Made by a program: the position numbers and the translations under genes | Source of the DNA: Nostocoides sp. F2B08 | GTDB taxonomy: Bacteria > Actinomycetota > Actinomycetes > Actinomycetales > Dermatophilaceae | Direction of reading: 5' to 3' | Assembly (NCBI RefSeq): GCF_009184895.1 | Contig: NZ_WESE01000002.1 | Coordinates: forward strand, 62,001 to 126,000 | Length of the DNA stretch: 64,000 nucleotides | Part shown: one piece after another, positions 17,707 through 26,237 of the stretch | Layout of the letters: each line of letters opens with the position of its first letter | How positions within the stretch are numbered: the first letter of the stretch is position 1 | The notes under the pieces: generated by a model | Told to the model about the DNA's origin: nothing | The model's input: only the letters and a program-made list of their open reading frames with translations | The model's database searches: none

Positions 17707-19578
17707 TCAGAGCGGGGGTTCCGGGCTGACCATCTCGACGATCGAGTGCCGTTCGCGACTGCGCCGCGTCCCGGACGGAGTCGACCGCGGTGCGATCTCG
17801 AGCCCGCCGCTCGACTTCTTCGCCGTCGACTTCTTCGCCGTCGCCTTCTTGGCGGTTGCCTTCTTACCGGTTGCCTTCGTGCCGGTCGGCTTCTTCGTGC
17901 TCGTCGGCTTGGTGGCAGCAGACTTCTTCGCGGCGGATTCCTTTGCCGCCCTCGTGGTGGTCCCCGACTTCTTCGCGGTGGCGCGCTTGGCCCGCGGCTT
18001 CCGGGGTGCCGACACCGGGGCGTCGTGCTCGCCGTCCTCGACCGGTCGGGGTTCGAGCTCTTCGCCCTCGAGGTTGGCGACGTCCACCTCGCCGGGGGTG
18101 TGGGCCTGGGTGGCCACTCCGGAGACCGTGGCCGGGCCCTGCGGCCACCGCGCGAGGGTGTCGGCATACATCTGGCGAACGTCGGCGACCCGCTCACGCA
18201 TCTCGTCGGGATCCCAGGTCGAGACGTCGATCGGCTCCTTGACGACCACCTGGACGGTGCCGGGCTTGATCGTGAACGAGTCCCGCCACATCAGCTCGCC
18301 GGCGTTGCGGATGACGATCGGCACGACGGGGACGCCCGCCTGCCGGGCCAGATGGAATGCGCCGGTCTTGAACGGCCCGAGGGTCGGAGTCAAGGACCGG
18401 GTGCCCTCGGGGGCGATCGCGATGGAGATCCCCTCCTTGAGCTTCTCGACCGCGGGCGCCAGAGCCTTGCGCGGGTCCTTGCCGCCCTTGCGGTCGACGA
18501 AGGCGACGCCGGCGAACCGGAAGGGCAGGCCGACGATGGGATCCCGCTTGAGCTCCTGCTTCGCAACGCCGGTGAACCCGTGCCGCAGCAGATAGCCGGC
18601 GAGGGGCAGGTCCAGCTGGCTCTGGTGGTTGAAGATGAAGACCGCGGGGCGGTGCGACCAGAGGTGCTCCTCCCCCTGCACCTCGACCTGGATGCCGGCC
18701 AGTCCGAGTGAGAGCTCGGACGACAGGGCCGCCATCGTGTCGACGGCCCGGCGCCGGGAACGGTTGAGCAGGCCGAATGCGGCACCCGTGAACATGCCTG
18801 CTGTCAACCCGCCTACGGCGGCACCGCTGCGGAGCAAGTCCCTCACTCCTGGGATGCCCCGGGCCCGGAAGTCGAGGATGGGCCAACCCTGTTCGAGAGC
18901 GTGGACGCGCAGCCGCGGCTCGGAGGTCGTGGCCGCCGGGCGGCCCACGAGCTCGAGGAACGGGATGTCCTCGTCGCCGTTGGAGTAGCCGTAGGACTGC
19001 TCGAGGTCGATCTCGTTGGCGGCAGCGAACTCGCGGACAGCGTTCGCCTTGCCGGATCGCCACAGTGTCTTGCCGGGACGACCGGTGAGGTTGCCCGCCT
19101 CGTCGACCTCGAGTGGGGTGTAGAGCACGTGCCGGACGCCGAGGACGTCCGCGGCGGGCTGGATCTGGAACCGCGTCGCCGAGGAGGCGAGGACGACCGT
19201 ATGCCCCTTGCGCTGGTGGGCCTCCACGAGCTGCCAGGCTTCGGGGAAGATCCGGCTCGCGACGCTGGCCCGGAAGACGCGGTCGCCGTCGGTGAGGATC
19301 TCCTCCTCGGGACGACCTTTGAAGGTGCCGAGCCCGACGCCGACGAAGCGCTCGAAGTCCTCCTCGGTTGTGATCCCACGCAACGCGAGCGCGATGGTCT
19401 GCAGGCCCTCGACGGGTCCGACCTTGCCGCGCCGGATCCGGTCGAGATAGAAGTCGACGGCCGAGAAGCCGTGGATGAGCGTGCCGTCGAAGTCGAAGAA
19501 CGCCCCGATCGCCGGACCCTCCGGGCCGTTGTAGACCTCGTCGAGGCGATGCTGTAGGGCGGCGTCAGTCAGGGACAC
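17707..19578 (-). CDS. plsC: Bifunctional HAD-IB phosphatase / PlsC acyltransferase with Lys-Ala tail
   Basis: A 623-residue protein with two enzyme domains. The first (about 1-260) is a HAD-IB hydrolase with FFDFDGTL (Asp29, Asp31) and VLASSATRFQ. The second (about 290-510) is a 1-acylglycerol-3-phosphate acyltransferase with FNHQSQLDLP (His318-X4-Asp) and APEGTRSLTPTLGPFKTG. This adds the second acyl chain in phosphatidic acid synthesis. The last 80 or so residues are a lysine/alanine/threonine-rich tail (repeats like KKATAKK) resembling histone H1 tails, then a basic end. GTG at 19578 has GGAGG six bases upstream and overlaps the PlsB stop by 14 bases. The pair mirrors plsC-plsB2 of Mycobacterium tuberculosis (established knowledge). 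The HAD activity is unknown. Confidence 0.88.
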   Translation of the reverse strand: MSLTDAALQHRLDEVYNGPEGPAIGAFFDFDGTLIHGFSAVDFYLDRIRRGKVGPVEGLQTIALALRGITTEEDFERFVGVGLGTFKGRPEEEILTDGDRVFRASVASRIFPEAWQLVEAHQRKGHTVVLASSATRFQIQPAADVLGVRHVLYTPLEVDEAGNLTGRPGKTLWRSGKANAVREFAAANEIDLEQSYGYSNGDEDIPFLELVGRPAATTSEPRLRVHALEQGWPILDFRARGIPGVRDLLRSGAAVGGLTAGMFTGAAFGLLNRSRRRAVDTMAALSSELSLGLAGIQVEVQGEEHLWSHRPAVFIFNHQSQLDLPLAGYLLRHGFTGVAKQELKRDPIVGLPFRFAGVAFVDRKGGKDPRKALAPAVEKLKEGISIAIAPEGTRSLTPTLGPFKTGAFHLARQAGVPVVPIVIRNAGELMWRDSFTIKPGTVQVVVKEPIDVSTWDPDEMRERVADVRQMYADTLARWPQGPATVSGVATQAHTPGEVDVANLEGEELEPRPVEDGEHDAPVSAPRKPRAKRATAKKSGTTTRAAKESAAKKSAATKPTSTKKPTGTKATGKKATAKKATAKKSTAKKSSGGLEIAPRSTPSGTRRSRERHSIVEMVSPEPPL

Positions 19579-21952
19579 CGGTGACCTCCGCTCGGATGGA
19601 TGCGTCCAGGAACTCGATCGCCCGCACACGCCGGACGAGATCACGAGCGTATGCGGCGCTCGCCTCCCGCCGCGAGGCCAGGCCCTCGTGGGTTGCGTCA
19701 CCGTCGGCGGCGTCAGTGACGTCTATGGCGTCGGCGGCCGCGACGTCGACAAGGAGACCGAGGTTGGCCATCAGGTCGAGCGCGGAGGCGAACAGCTCAC
19801 GGCTGAGGCCCTCCGGACCGTGTAGCCGGCCCTGGAGGAGCATCTGGCGGCCGACCTTCTCGCACTCGGCGACGAAGGCGTCCCGGGCGGCGGTGTCCTT
19901 GCGGTCGAGCTCGTCCTCACCGCGCAGGGAGAGTCGCTCGGCGACGACGAGCTGGGCGTCGAGGAAGGATCGCAGGACGCGGTGTGCCATGAGCACCTGG
20001 GATCCGGCTAGGACGTTGCGCACGGCCTCGAGACTCGGGGCGGTGTCCTCCCAGTCGGGGTCGAGCAGGTCCATCTCATCGCGCAGCTCGTCGACGAAGA
20101 CGCGGCGGGTGGGGAAGAAGAACTCGAACTTAAGCTGGTCGCGGATCGTGTTGGCCTCGTCCCAGACCGCCTCGATGATCTCGCGCGCGGAGACCTCCTC
20201 GTCCTCGGACATCCGCTCGGCCACGTGGAGGATGGACAGCTCGAGGATGGCGCGGGTGATGAACCAGTGGATCGCGTTGTTGCGGTAGAACGCGGCGACG
20301 AGATGCTGGCCACGCTCGATCGCGTAGACCGGCTCCTCGCCGTCCTCGTAGGCCGTGACGACCTTGGCGCGCACGAGCTGCGTCAGGACCGTCTGCAGGC
20401 CCAGCGCGTCACGCAGTCGCTCGAGCCCGGTCGTCGGCAGGCCGCGCTTCTCGATGTAGTCGAGGATCGGTGCGATGACCTTGAGGATCTCGTCGACGGT
20501 CTGCGCCTGGTCGCGGACGCCGAGGAGGGTCAGGGTGAGCAGGGCGTTGGCGGTGATCGGTGTGGAGGAGTTGATCCCGACGGCCACCTCGAAGGCGACC
20601 TTCTGCAGGGCGATCCGCTGGTCGGCGTCGGGCGCGTCGGCCGGGGCCATCCGAGTGGCGAGGCTGAGCGGCTCGCCGAACCGGACGTGCGCGTTGCCGC
20701 CGGTCGTCGACCGCTGGGAGCGCGCATACTTGGCCAGCCACTTCAGCCCCTCCGGCTGCTTGGCCGCCCCCGCCTGCTCGGCCGCCATGACCGCGACCTC
20801 GTAGAGCCGGTCGTACGTGATCGAGACCGGGACGAGGTAGACGTCCTCGACCCGACCGCTCGTGACGGCCTGTGCGACGTAGGACAGGAGCCCGTAGCGC
20901 GGCGAACGGAGTTTCCCCGTGCGCGAGCGTCCACCCTCGAAGTACCACTCGAGGTTGAAGCGCTTGGACAGAAGGTAGCCGAAGTACTCCTCGACGACCG
21001 CCTTGTAGATCTTGTCGTCCCCGAAAGAACGGCGGATGAAGACCAGACCCGCGCGGCGCGCGATGTTGGAGATCGGCCAGATCCGCAGGTTGGCCCCGCC
21101 CATGACGTGGTTGCGCGGGAAGTCGTTGCGGGCGAGCACGTCGCCGAGGACCAAGGTGTCGACATAGGAACGGTGTGAGGGGAGGAAGACCAGCGCATAC
21201 TTCTTGTTCAGCTCGCGGAGCCGGCCCAGACCGCTCTCGTCCGCGATGACGTTCCAGGTCGACGAGTGCAGCGGGTCCATGAGGGCCTGGAACAGGTCTA
21301 CGGCGGCCCGGCTCTGGACTGCGACGAGCTCGCCGAGTGCCGCCTCGGCCCGCTCGATCGCCTCCTTCTCCGAGATGCCGGTGTCCTGGGCGATCTCCAC
21401 CAGGCGACTGCGGAACTCGGCGCGCGAGCTGATCTCCTCGGCGACATGGTGCGGAACCTTGTAGCGGTCGCCGATGAAGGATCGCTCGGCGCGGTCGAGG
21501 GCGACGATGGCGGCCCGACGGACGAAACGGGCGAAGTCCTCGGGATCCTCGGCGTGGGAGCCGACCGCGCGACGGTGTCGCGAGCGCAGCTGGCTGAGCA
21601 AAGCCGGCGCACCGGTCAGGACGCGCTGCCGCTCGGGGTCGCGTGCCGCGAGCCGGCGCTGGATCCACGAGGCGGGACGCCGCGGGGTCGCCATGAGGGC
21701 CAGCTCCGACCAGCGCGAGGTCGACTCGTCTCTCTGCACACTCGGCAGCCACGCGACCCGCACCGGGAGGATCAGCGCCTCGGCGTACTGCGGCAGCTCC
21801 GCCGCGAGGCCGACCTCGTCGATGACCTTCGTGACGCCGCGACCCTCGTCGCTCGAGGCGGCCCACTCCTCGATCAACCGGCGTTCGGTGGGACTCGCGC
21901 CGCCGCTCATGAGGGCGAGCACAGGGGTGGGCGTCGAGCGCGGCGGCGTCAT
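19565..21952 (-). CDS. plsB: Glycerol-3-phosphate acyltransferase PlsB
   Basis: A 795-residue membrane-associated enzyme that puts the first acyl chain on glycerol-3-phosphate. The four acyltransferase blocks are visible: LPSHRSYVDTL (His-X4-Asp), GAN-type LRIWPISNIARRAGLVFIRR, LEWYFEGGRSRTGKL, and YLVPVSITYDRLYE. The N-terminal 200 residues are the helical arm, and the C-terminal 300 residues are the helical domain of the PlsB family. The ATG at 21952 lacks a clear ribosome site, so the start may be shifted by some codons. The product feeds the HAD-PlsC enzyme encoded by the overlapping gene downstream. Confidence 0.92.
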   Translation of the reverse strand: MTPPRSTPTPVLALMSGGASPTERRLIEEWAASSDEGRGVTKVIDEVGLAAELPQYAEALILPVRVAWLPSVQRDESTSRWSELALMATPRRPASWIQRRLAARDPERQRVLTGAPALLSQLRSRHRRAVGSHAEDPEDFARFVRRAAIVALDRAERSFIGDRYKVPHHVAEEISSRAEFRSRLVEIAQDTGISEKEAIERAEAALGELVAVQSRAAVDLFQALMDPLHSSTWNVIADESGLGRLRELNKKYALVFLPSHRSYVDTLVLGDVLARNDFPRNHVMGGANLRIWPISNIARRAGLVFIRRSFGDDKIYKAVVEEYFGYLLSKRFNLEWYFEGGRSRTGKLRSPRYGLLSYVAQAVTSGRVEDVYLVPVSITYDRLYEVAVMAAEQAGAAKQPEGLKWLAKYARSQRSTTGGNAHVRFGEPLSLATRMAPADAPDADQRIALQKVAFEVAVGINSSTPITANALLTLTLLGVRDQAQTVDEILKVIAPILDYIEKRGLPTTGLERLRDALGLQTVLTQLVRAKVVTAYEDGEEPVYAIERGQHLVAAFYRNNAIHWFITRAILELSILHVAERMSEDEEVSAREIIEAVWDEANTIRDQLKFEFFFPTRRVFVDELRDEMDLLDPDWEDTAPSLEAVRNVLAGSQVLMAHRVLRSFLDAQLVVAERLSLRGEDELDRKDTAARDAFVAECEKVGRQMLLQGRLHGPEGLSRELFASALDLMANLGLLVDVAAADAIDVTDAADGDATHEGLASRREASAAYARDLVRRVRAIEFLDASIRAEVTGVPD

Positions 21953-21992
21953 CGCGGCTGGCTCACTGGATGCTGATCCGGTCGTCCGTCGC

Positions 21993-22304
21993 TCAGCTGA
22001 TCCCGACCTCGTCCCCGTTCGCGACCTCGGGGGCGTCCACGATGTTGGTCACCTCGCCCTTGCCGCGCACGCCGTACCCGGTGGACGACAGCACCTTGCC
22101 GACCACCAGGCCGACGATGGTGAGCCCGATCCCGATGGCGAGCAACGGCATCCGCGCATCCGCCAGAGGGAAGGCCAGGGCGATCAACGCCGCCGCGACG
22201 AGCAGGAGGCCGACCGTGGTCCAGGACGCGACACTCTGTCCGTGGTGGTCGTGCACGACGTTCTCGGGGGTCTGCGAGTGGTCGCCTGAGTGCTTGCCGG
22301 CCAT
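21993..22304 (-). CDS. HGxxPAAW-type small membrane protein
   Basis: A 103-residue protein with two transmembrane helices (about 25-45 and 53-72) after a histidine-rich N-terminus. The motif HDHHGQSVASWTTV matches the actinobacterial HGxxPAAW family, with Gln-Ser-Val in place of the middle. The C-terminal tail is soluble and ends in acidic residues. The family's role is not established. ATG at 22304 has AGGGAG a few bases upstream. It is followed 40 bases later by plsB on the same strand. Confidence 0.78.
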   Translation of the reverse strand: MAGKHSGDHSQTPENVVHDHHGQSVASWTTVGLLLVAAALIALAFPLADARMPLLAIGIGLTIVGLVVGKVLSSTGYGVRGKGEVTNIVDAPEVANGDEVGIS

Positions 22305-22495
22305 GATGCTCCCTGTGTTCGTCGGCCCGTGCGGGACAGTGCGCTCAGTCTAGTCACCCGAACGGTTTGGGACCTGGCCGAGCCCGGAGGCAGACTAGGC
22401 GCGACAGAACGAGGCCGGAGAGCCGCATACCCTCGCGCCCCGGCCGACCGGTCGCGCCACCCCCGCGGCCGCATCCGAGGCAAAGGAGCCTTCCC

Positions 22496-23647
22496 GTGAC
22501 CGTCGCCGACACCGCCGTCGCGAACCCCCCGACCACCGCCGGCGCCGCAGAGCTGCTGGCCGCGGCCGAGCACGAGCAGATCGTCTCCTGCGTCGACCGG
22601 GAGAGTGGGCTGCGCGCCATCATCGCGATCCACGACACCTCGCTGGGGCCGGCGCTCGGCGGCACTCGTTTCTTTCCGTACGCCTCCTACGCCGAGGCCC
22701 TCGAGGACGTCCTCCGACTCTCGCGTGGCATGAGCTACAAGAACGCCGTCGCCGGACTGCCGCACGGAGGGGGCAAGGCGGTCATCATCGGCGACCCGGC
22801 CCGGGACAAGACCCCCGAACTGCTCCGCGCATACGGTCGCTACGTCCAGACGCTCGGCGGCCGCTACGTCACCGCCTGCGATGTCGGCACCTTCGTGGCC
22901 GACCTTGACATCGTCGGCGAGACGACCGCGTTCGCGACCGGGCGGTCGCTCGAACGAGGCGGGTGCGGGGACAGCAGCGTCCTCACCGCATACGGGGTTT
23001 TCCAAGGTATGCGCGCCGCAGCCGAGCACGTCTGGGGCACCCCCTCCGTGGCCGGGAAGCGGGTGGGAATCTCCGGGGTGGGCAAGGTCGGCCGGCAGCT
23101 GGCGCAGCACGTACTCGCCGACGGCGGGTCCGTCGTGGTCGCGGACGTCGACGGGGCGGCCGTGGACCGGCTGCGTGCGGAGCATCCGGAGGTCGAGGCC
23201 GCGGCGAGCACCGAAGAGCTCGTCGCTCTCGAGCTCGACGTCTTCGCGCCGTGTGCACTCGGCGGCGCGCTCGACCCCGCCACCGTCGAGGCGCTGAGCG
23301 CCCGCATCGTGTGCGGGGGCGCCAACAACCAGCTCGTCACGGAGGGGCCCGGCGGGACCGCCGACCGACTGGCCGAGCGCGGGGTTCTCTACTGCCCGGA
23401 CTTCCTCGTCAACTCGGGCGGGGTGATCCAGGTCAGCGACGAGCTGCACGGCTTCGACATGGAGCGCGCCCGACGCAAGGCGAGCGAGATCTTCGACCAC
23501 ACCCTCGAGGTGCTCCGGTCGGCGGACGAGCTCGGGGTCACGCCCGCCGCGGCCGCCGACCACGTCGCCGAGGAGCGGATGGCTCGCGGAGGACGGACTC
23601 CGTGGGTGGCGCAGGCGGGATCATCCGACGCGCGGGCGCAGGCCTGA
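22496..23647 (+). CDS. Leucine/valine-type amino-acid dehydrogenase (Glu/Leu/Phe/Val family)
   Basis: A 383-residue oxidative deaminase that uses NAD(P) to convert branched-chain or aromatic amino acids to keto acids. Active-site lysine lies in [20 protein letters not shown]; the [14 protein letters not shown] loop is the nucleotide-binding motif; [15 protein letters not shown] and GGANNQL complete the family signature. GTG at 22496 has AAAGGAG eight bases upstream. It matches the actinobacterial neighbourhood in which a branched-chain amino acid dehydrogenase sits beside DUF3073 and purM. Precise amino acid preference cannot be read from the sequence. Confidence 0.88.
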   Translation: MTVADTAVANPPTTAGAAELLAAAEHEQIVSCVDRESGLRAIIAIHDTSLGPALGGTRFFPYASYAEALEDVLRLSRGMSYKNAVAGLPHGGGKAVIIGDPARDKTPELLRAYGRYVQTLGGRYVTACDVGTFVADLDIVGETTAFATGRSLERGGCGDSSVLTAYGVFQGMRAAAEHVWGTPSVAGKRVGISGVGKVGRQLAQHVLADGGSVVVADVDGAAVDRLRAEHPEVEAAASTEELVALELDVFAPCALGGALDPATVEALSARIVCGGANNQLVTEGPGGTADRLAERGVLYCPDFLVNSGGVIQVSDELHGFDMERARRKASEIFDHTLEVLRSADELGVTPAAAADHVAEERMARGGRTPWVAQAGSSDARAQA

Positions 23648-23896
23648 ACGCCCAGGTCAACGGCCAGATTCGGCCACTGCGCGGTCAGTGTCCGGGGCGC
23701 CGAGGGGTCCACGCCTCGGACGCGCGCCCACCCAGCGGACGGCGCGTGGACACGGAATCATCGGGACTCATGTAGCGTTGACCTCACGACACGTACACAC
23801 ACCCCCCGGGACCGCTCCGTGGAGTCGAAGGAGTGCACGGCACGACTTCGGCTCTAACGATGCCGCCCCGGACGACGCACACAAGGGGGTCACGCC

Positions 23897-24094
23897 ATGG
23901 GGCGCGGCCGAGCCAAGGCCAAGCAGACCAAGGTCGCTCGTGAGCTGAAGTACTACAGCCCACAGACCGACCTGAGCGCGCTTGAGCGAGAACTACACGG
24001 AGACGTCGGCACCGACACCCGGGACCAGTGGTCCAAGGATGACGACGCCGACGAGGACGACGACTACGAGCGGTGGATCTCGGGACAGCGCTGA
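23897..24094 (+). CDS. DUF3073 family protein
   Basis: A 65-residue actinobacterial protein. The family start GRGRAKAKQTKVARELKY is followed by SPQTDLSALEREL, and the tail is acidic (DDDADEDDDYERW). It has no known activity. The strongly basic N-terminus and acidic C-terminus suggest nucleic acid or protein interaction. ATG at 23897 has AAGGGGGT seven bases upstream. It usually lies beside purM, as here. A 249-base gap separates it from the dehydrogenase, with its own promoter presumably in that gap. Confidence 0.88.
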   Translation: MGRGRAKAKQTKVARELKYYSPQTDLSALERELHGDVGTDTRDQWSKDDDADEDDDYERWISGQR

Positions 24095-24122
24095 GGCGCC
24101 GTCCACGCTCATCCCCTGGCTG

Positions 24123-24140
24123 TGCGGGTGCACACCCGTC
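24123..24140 (+). terminator. Short hairpin after DUF3073
   Basis: A perfect inverted repeat CGGGTG-CA-CACCCG (24125-24138) follows the DUF3073 stop by 30 bases and precedes the purM promoter. There is no T-run, so if it terminates transcription it does so as a GC-only hairpin of the kind common in actinobacteria. The case is weak. Confidence 0.35.
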
Positions 24141-24165
24141 ACCTGATGCTGCCCTCGGGCGGCAC

Positions 24166-24171
24166 TAGGCT
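24166..24171 (+). promoter_or_regulatory. Leaderless -10 box of purM (TAGGCT)
   Basis: TAGGCT fits the actinobacterial TANNNT -10 consensus. It stands eight bases before the GTG of purM, so the transcript probably begins at the start codon. The following sequence TAGGCTTGCTGCCCGTGACC is almost identical to the corresponding piece before purL. Confidence 0.6.
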
Positions 24172-24179
24172 TGCTGCCC

Positions 24180-25325
24180 GTGACCGACCAGTCGAGCCCC
24201 GCCTCCCCGACCGCCGACGCACCGATCACCTACGCGACGGCCGGGGTGGACATCGAGGCCGGCGACCGGGCGGTCGAGCTGATGAAGGCCTCGGTCCGTC
24301 GCGCGACCCGTCCCGAGGTGCTCGGTGGGCTCGGTGGCTTCGCGGGGATGTTCGACGCCTCCGCCCTGGTGGGCATGAGGAGGCCGGTGCTCGCGACCTC
24401 GACCGACGGTGTCGGCACCAAGGTCGCGATCGCGCAGGCGCTCGACCGGCACGACACGATCGGCCACGACCTGGTCGGCATGGTGGTCGACGACATCGTC
24501 GTCTGCGGGGCCGAGCCGCTCTTCATGACCGACTACATCGCCTGTGGTCAGGTGGTTCCGGAGCGGATCGCGGCCATCGTCGGCGGCATCGCCGAGGCCT
24601 GCGCCGCCGCAGGGGTCGCGCTCGTCGGCGGGGAGACCGCAGAACACCCCGGGCTGCTCGAGCCCGACGAGTATGACGTCGCGGGAGCGGCCACCGGGGT
24701 CGTCGAGTACGACGACGTCCTCACCCCTGAGCGGGTGCGGCCCGGAGACGTCGTCCTCGGGCTGGCCTCCTCGGGCCTGCACTCGAACGGGTACTCGCTC
24801 GTGCGCCGCGTCATCGCCGCCGCCGGCTGGTCGCTCGAGCGTGATGTGCCGGACCTCGGACGCACACTCGGCGAGGAGCTGCTCATCCCGACGCGGGTGT
24901 ACTCCGCCGACCTGCTCGCGCTCCTTCGCCACGACGACGTCGAGGTGCACGCGCTCTCCCACGTGACCGGCGGAGGACTGGCGGCCAACGTGGCGAGGGT
25001 ACTGCCGCATACCGTGCACGCGCGGCTGGACCGCTCGACCTGGGCCCGGCCGCCGGTCTTCGACCTCGTCGCCGACCTCGGCCGGGTGCCGCAGGACGAC
25101 CTCGAGCGCACCCTCAACCTCGGGGTCGGCTTCACGGCGATCGTGACGCCGGAGTCCGTCGAGGCGGCGATGACCCATCTGCAGGACCGGGGGATCGAGA
25201 CCTGGGTGATGGGCGAGGTGCACGCGCAGGATGAGGCGCCGATCGAGGTGGGTGTCGAGGTCGTCCGCGGCGCCAAGGGCGTCGACGGCGGCTCGGTGCA
25301 GCTCGTGGGCCAGCACCCCCGCTGA
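24180..25325 (+). CDS. purM: Phosphoribosylformylglycinamidine cyclo-ligase
   Basis: A 381-residue AIR synthetase (fifth step of purine synthesis; ATP-dependent closure of the imidazole ring). Conserved family pieces: YATAGVDIEAGDRAVELMK, ATSTDGVGTKVAIAQ, GHDLVGMVVDDIVVCGAEPLF, TDYIACG, LVGGETAEHPG, GLASSGLHSNGYSLVRRV and SHVTGGGLAANVARVLP. GTG at 24180 is chosen because the TAGGCT box ends eight bases before it and no ribosome site exists, so it reads as a leaderless mRNA. It is followed directly by a six-copy 62-bp repeat array. The usual partner purF is not downstream here but 2.5 kb away on the other strand. Confidence 0.96.
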   Translation: MTDQSSPASPTADAPITYATAGVDIEAGDRAVELMKASVRRATRPEVLGGLGGFAGMFDASALVGMRRPVLATSTDGVGTKVAIAQALDRHDTIGHDLVGMVVDDIVVCGAEPLFMTDYIACGQVVPERIAAIVGGIAEACAAAGVALVGGETAEHPGLLEPDEYDVAGAATGVVEYDDVLTPERVRPGDVVLGLASSGLHSNGYSLVRRVIAAAGWSLERDVPDLGRTLGEELLIPTRVYSADLLALLRHDDVEVHALSHVTGGGLAANVARVLPHTVHARLDRSTWARPPVFDLVADLGRVPQDDLERTLNLGVGFTAIVTPESVEAAMTHLQDRGIETWVMGEVHAQDEAPIEVGVEVVRGAKGVDGGSVQLVGQHPR

Positions 25326-25351
25326 CGCGCGCGCCTCCCACCTGAGCGTCG

Positions 25352-25680
25352 GTATGCCAGCCGCGCGACATCCCACGCCCCTGACATGCCGCAGCCTCAC
25401 GCCCGCCTCACCGGCGTGCCAACCGCGCGACATCCCACGCCCCTGACATGCCGCAGCCTCACGCCCACGTCACCGGCATGCCAACCGCGCCACATCCCAC
25501 GCCCCCGACATGCCGCAGCCCCACGCCCACGTCACCGGCGTGCCAACCGCGCGACATCCCACGCCCCTGGCATGCCGCAGCCTCACGCCCACGTCACCGG
25601 CATGCCAACCGCGCGACATCCCACTCCCCCGACATGCCCGAGCCCCACGCCCGCCTCACCGGCATGCCAACCGCGCGAGG
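25352..25680. repeat. Tandem repeat array, 62-bp period, six copies of the core
   Basis: Cores containing CCGCGC begin at 25361, 25423, 25485, 25547, 25609 and 25671, exactly 62 bases apart. Each unit opens with a version of GGCATGCCAACCGCGC, then GACATCCCACGCCCC, a second CATGCC 32 bases after the first, and CTCACGCCC. A stem CATGCCG ... CGGCATG spans each junction with a loop of about 20. The array fills the gap between the convergent stops of purM and the cysteine hydrolase gene. Copies differ at only a few positions. The period is not a multiple of three, so this is not coding. Related arrays lie at 50674 and 53256. Confidence 0.92.
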
Positions 25681-25685
25681 CGCGA

Positions 25686-26237
25686 TCACACCACGGTGAT
25701 CTGCGGGCCGTAGAGCGCCATGACGGCGAGCGCGTGCCGGTGGTTCTCCACCGTCGAGCCGGCACACGCGTCCCCCGCCACCCGCACCGTCGCGCCGGCA
25801 TCGGCGGCGGGCAGCGCGGTCGAGATGACGCAGCAGTCGGTCGACACCCCGGCCAGCGTCAGCGCGGGCTGCTCCCCCACGATCGCCCGCAGCTCGGCGG
25901 TCCACTTCCCGAACGTCCCCGCCGTGACCACGTGCTCGCCGCGGCCGACGAGGTCGGGGACCAGCGCATACAGGTCGTCGTCCTCAGGGACCAGCGCGAA
26001 CGGCCACTCCTCGTAGTACCGCCCCCACGACCCGCCCAGCCCAGGGCGGGCGACGAAGCGGGTCAGGACAGTGCGCTCCGGTCCGTATGCACGGGCCAGG
26101 TCCGCGACCCGCGGCACCGTCTCGGCCCACATGGGCGAGCCCCACGGCGAGGTCGTCGGGTCGGCGAAGACGAACTGCGCGTCGATGACGACGAGCCAGT
26201 CCTCGCCGTCGACCGGCCCGAACACCGGCCCACTCAC
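25686..26237 (-). CDS. Isochorismatase-family cysteine hydrolase
   Basis: A 183-residue protein of the isochorismatase/nicotinamidase fold. DWLVVIDAQFVFAD carries the catalytic Asp, and LTLAGVSTDCCVISTALPAADAG carries the catalytic Cys (one of a Cys-Cys pair). Between these lies FGKWTAEL, where the family lysine stands. Such enzymes split nicotinamide, biuret, carbamates or isochorismate. GTG at 26237 overlaps the permease stop by four bases (GTGA), so the two are translated together. The neighbouring purine/cytosine-type permease suggests a nitrogenous base or its derivative as substrate; that is inference. Confidence 0.85.
   Translation of the reverse strand: MSGPVFGPVDGEDWLVVIDAQFVFADPTTSPWGSPMWAETVPRVADLARAYGPERTVLTRFVARPGLGGSWGRYYEEWPFALVPEDDDLYALVPDLVGRGEHVVTAGTFGKWTAELRAIVGEQPALTLAGVSTDCCVISTALPAADAGATVRVAGDACAGSTVENHRHALAVMALYGPQITVV

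Noticed and set aside
25352-25680. CRISPR array
   Set aside because: Repeats are contiguous with no unique spacers, the unit is 62 bp, and there are no cas genes.
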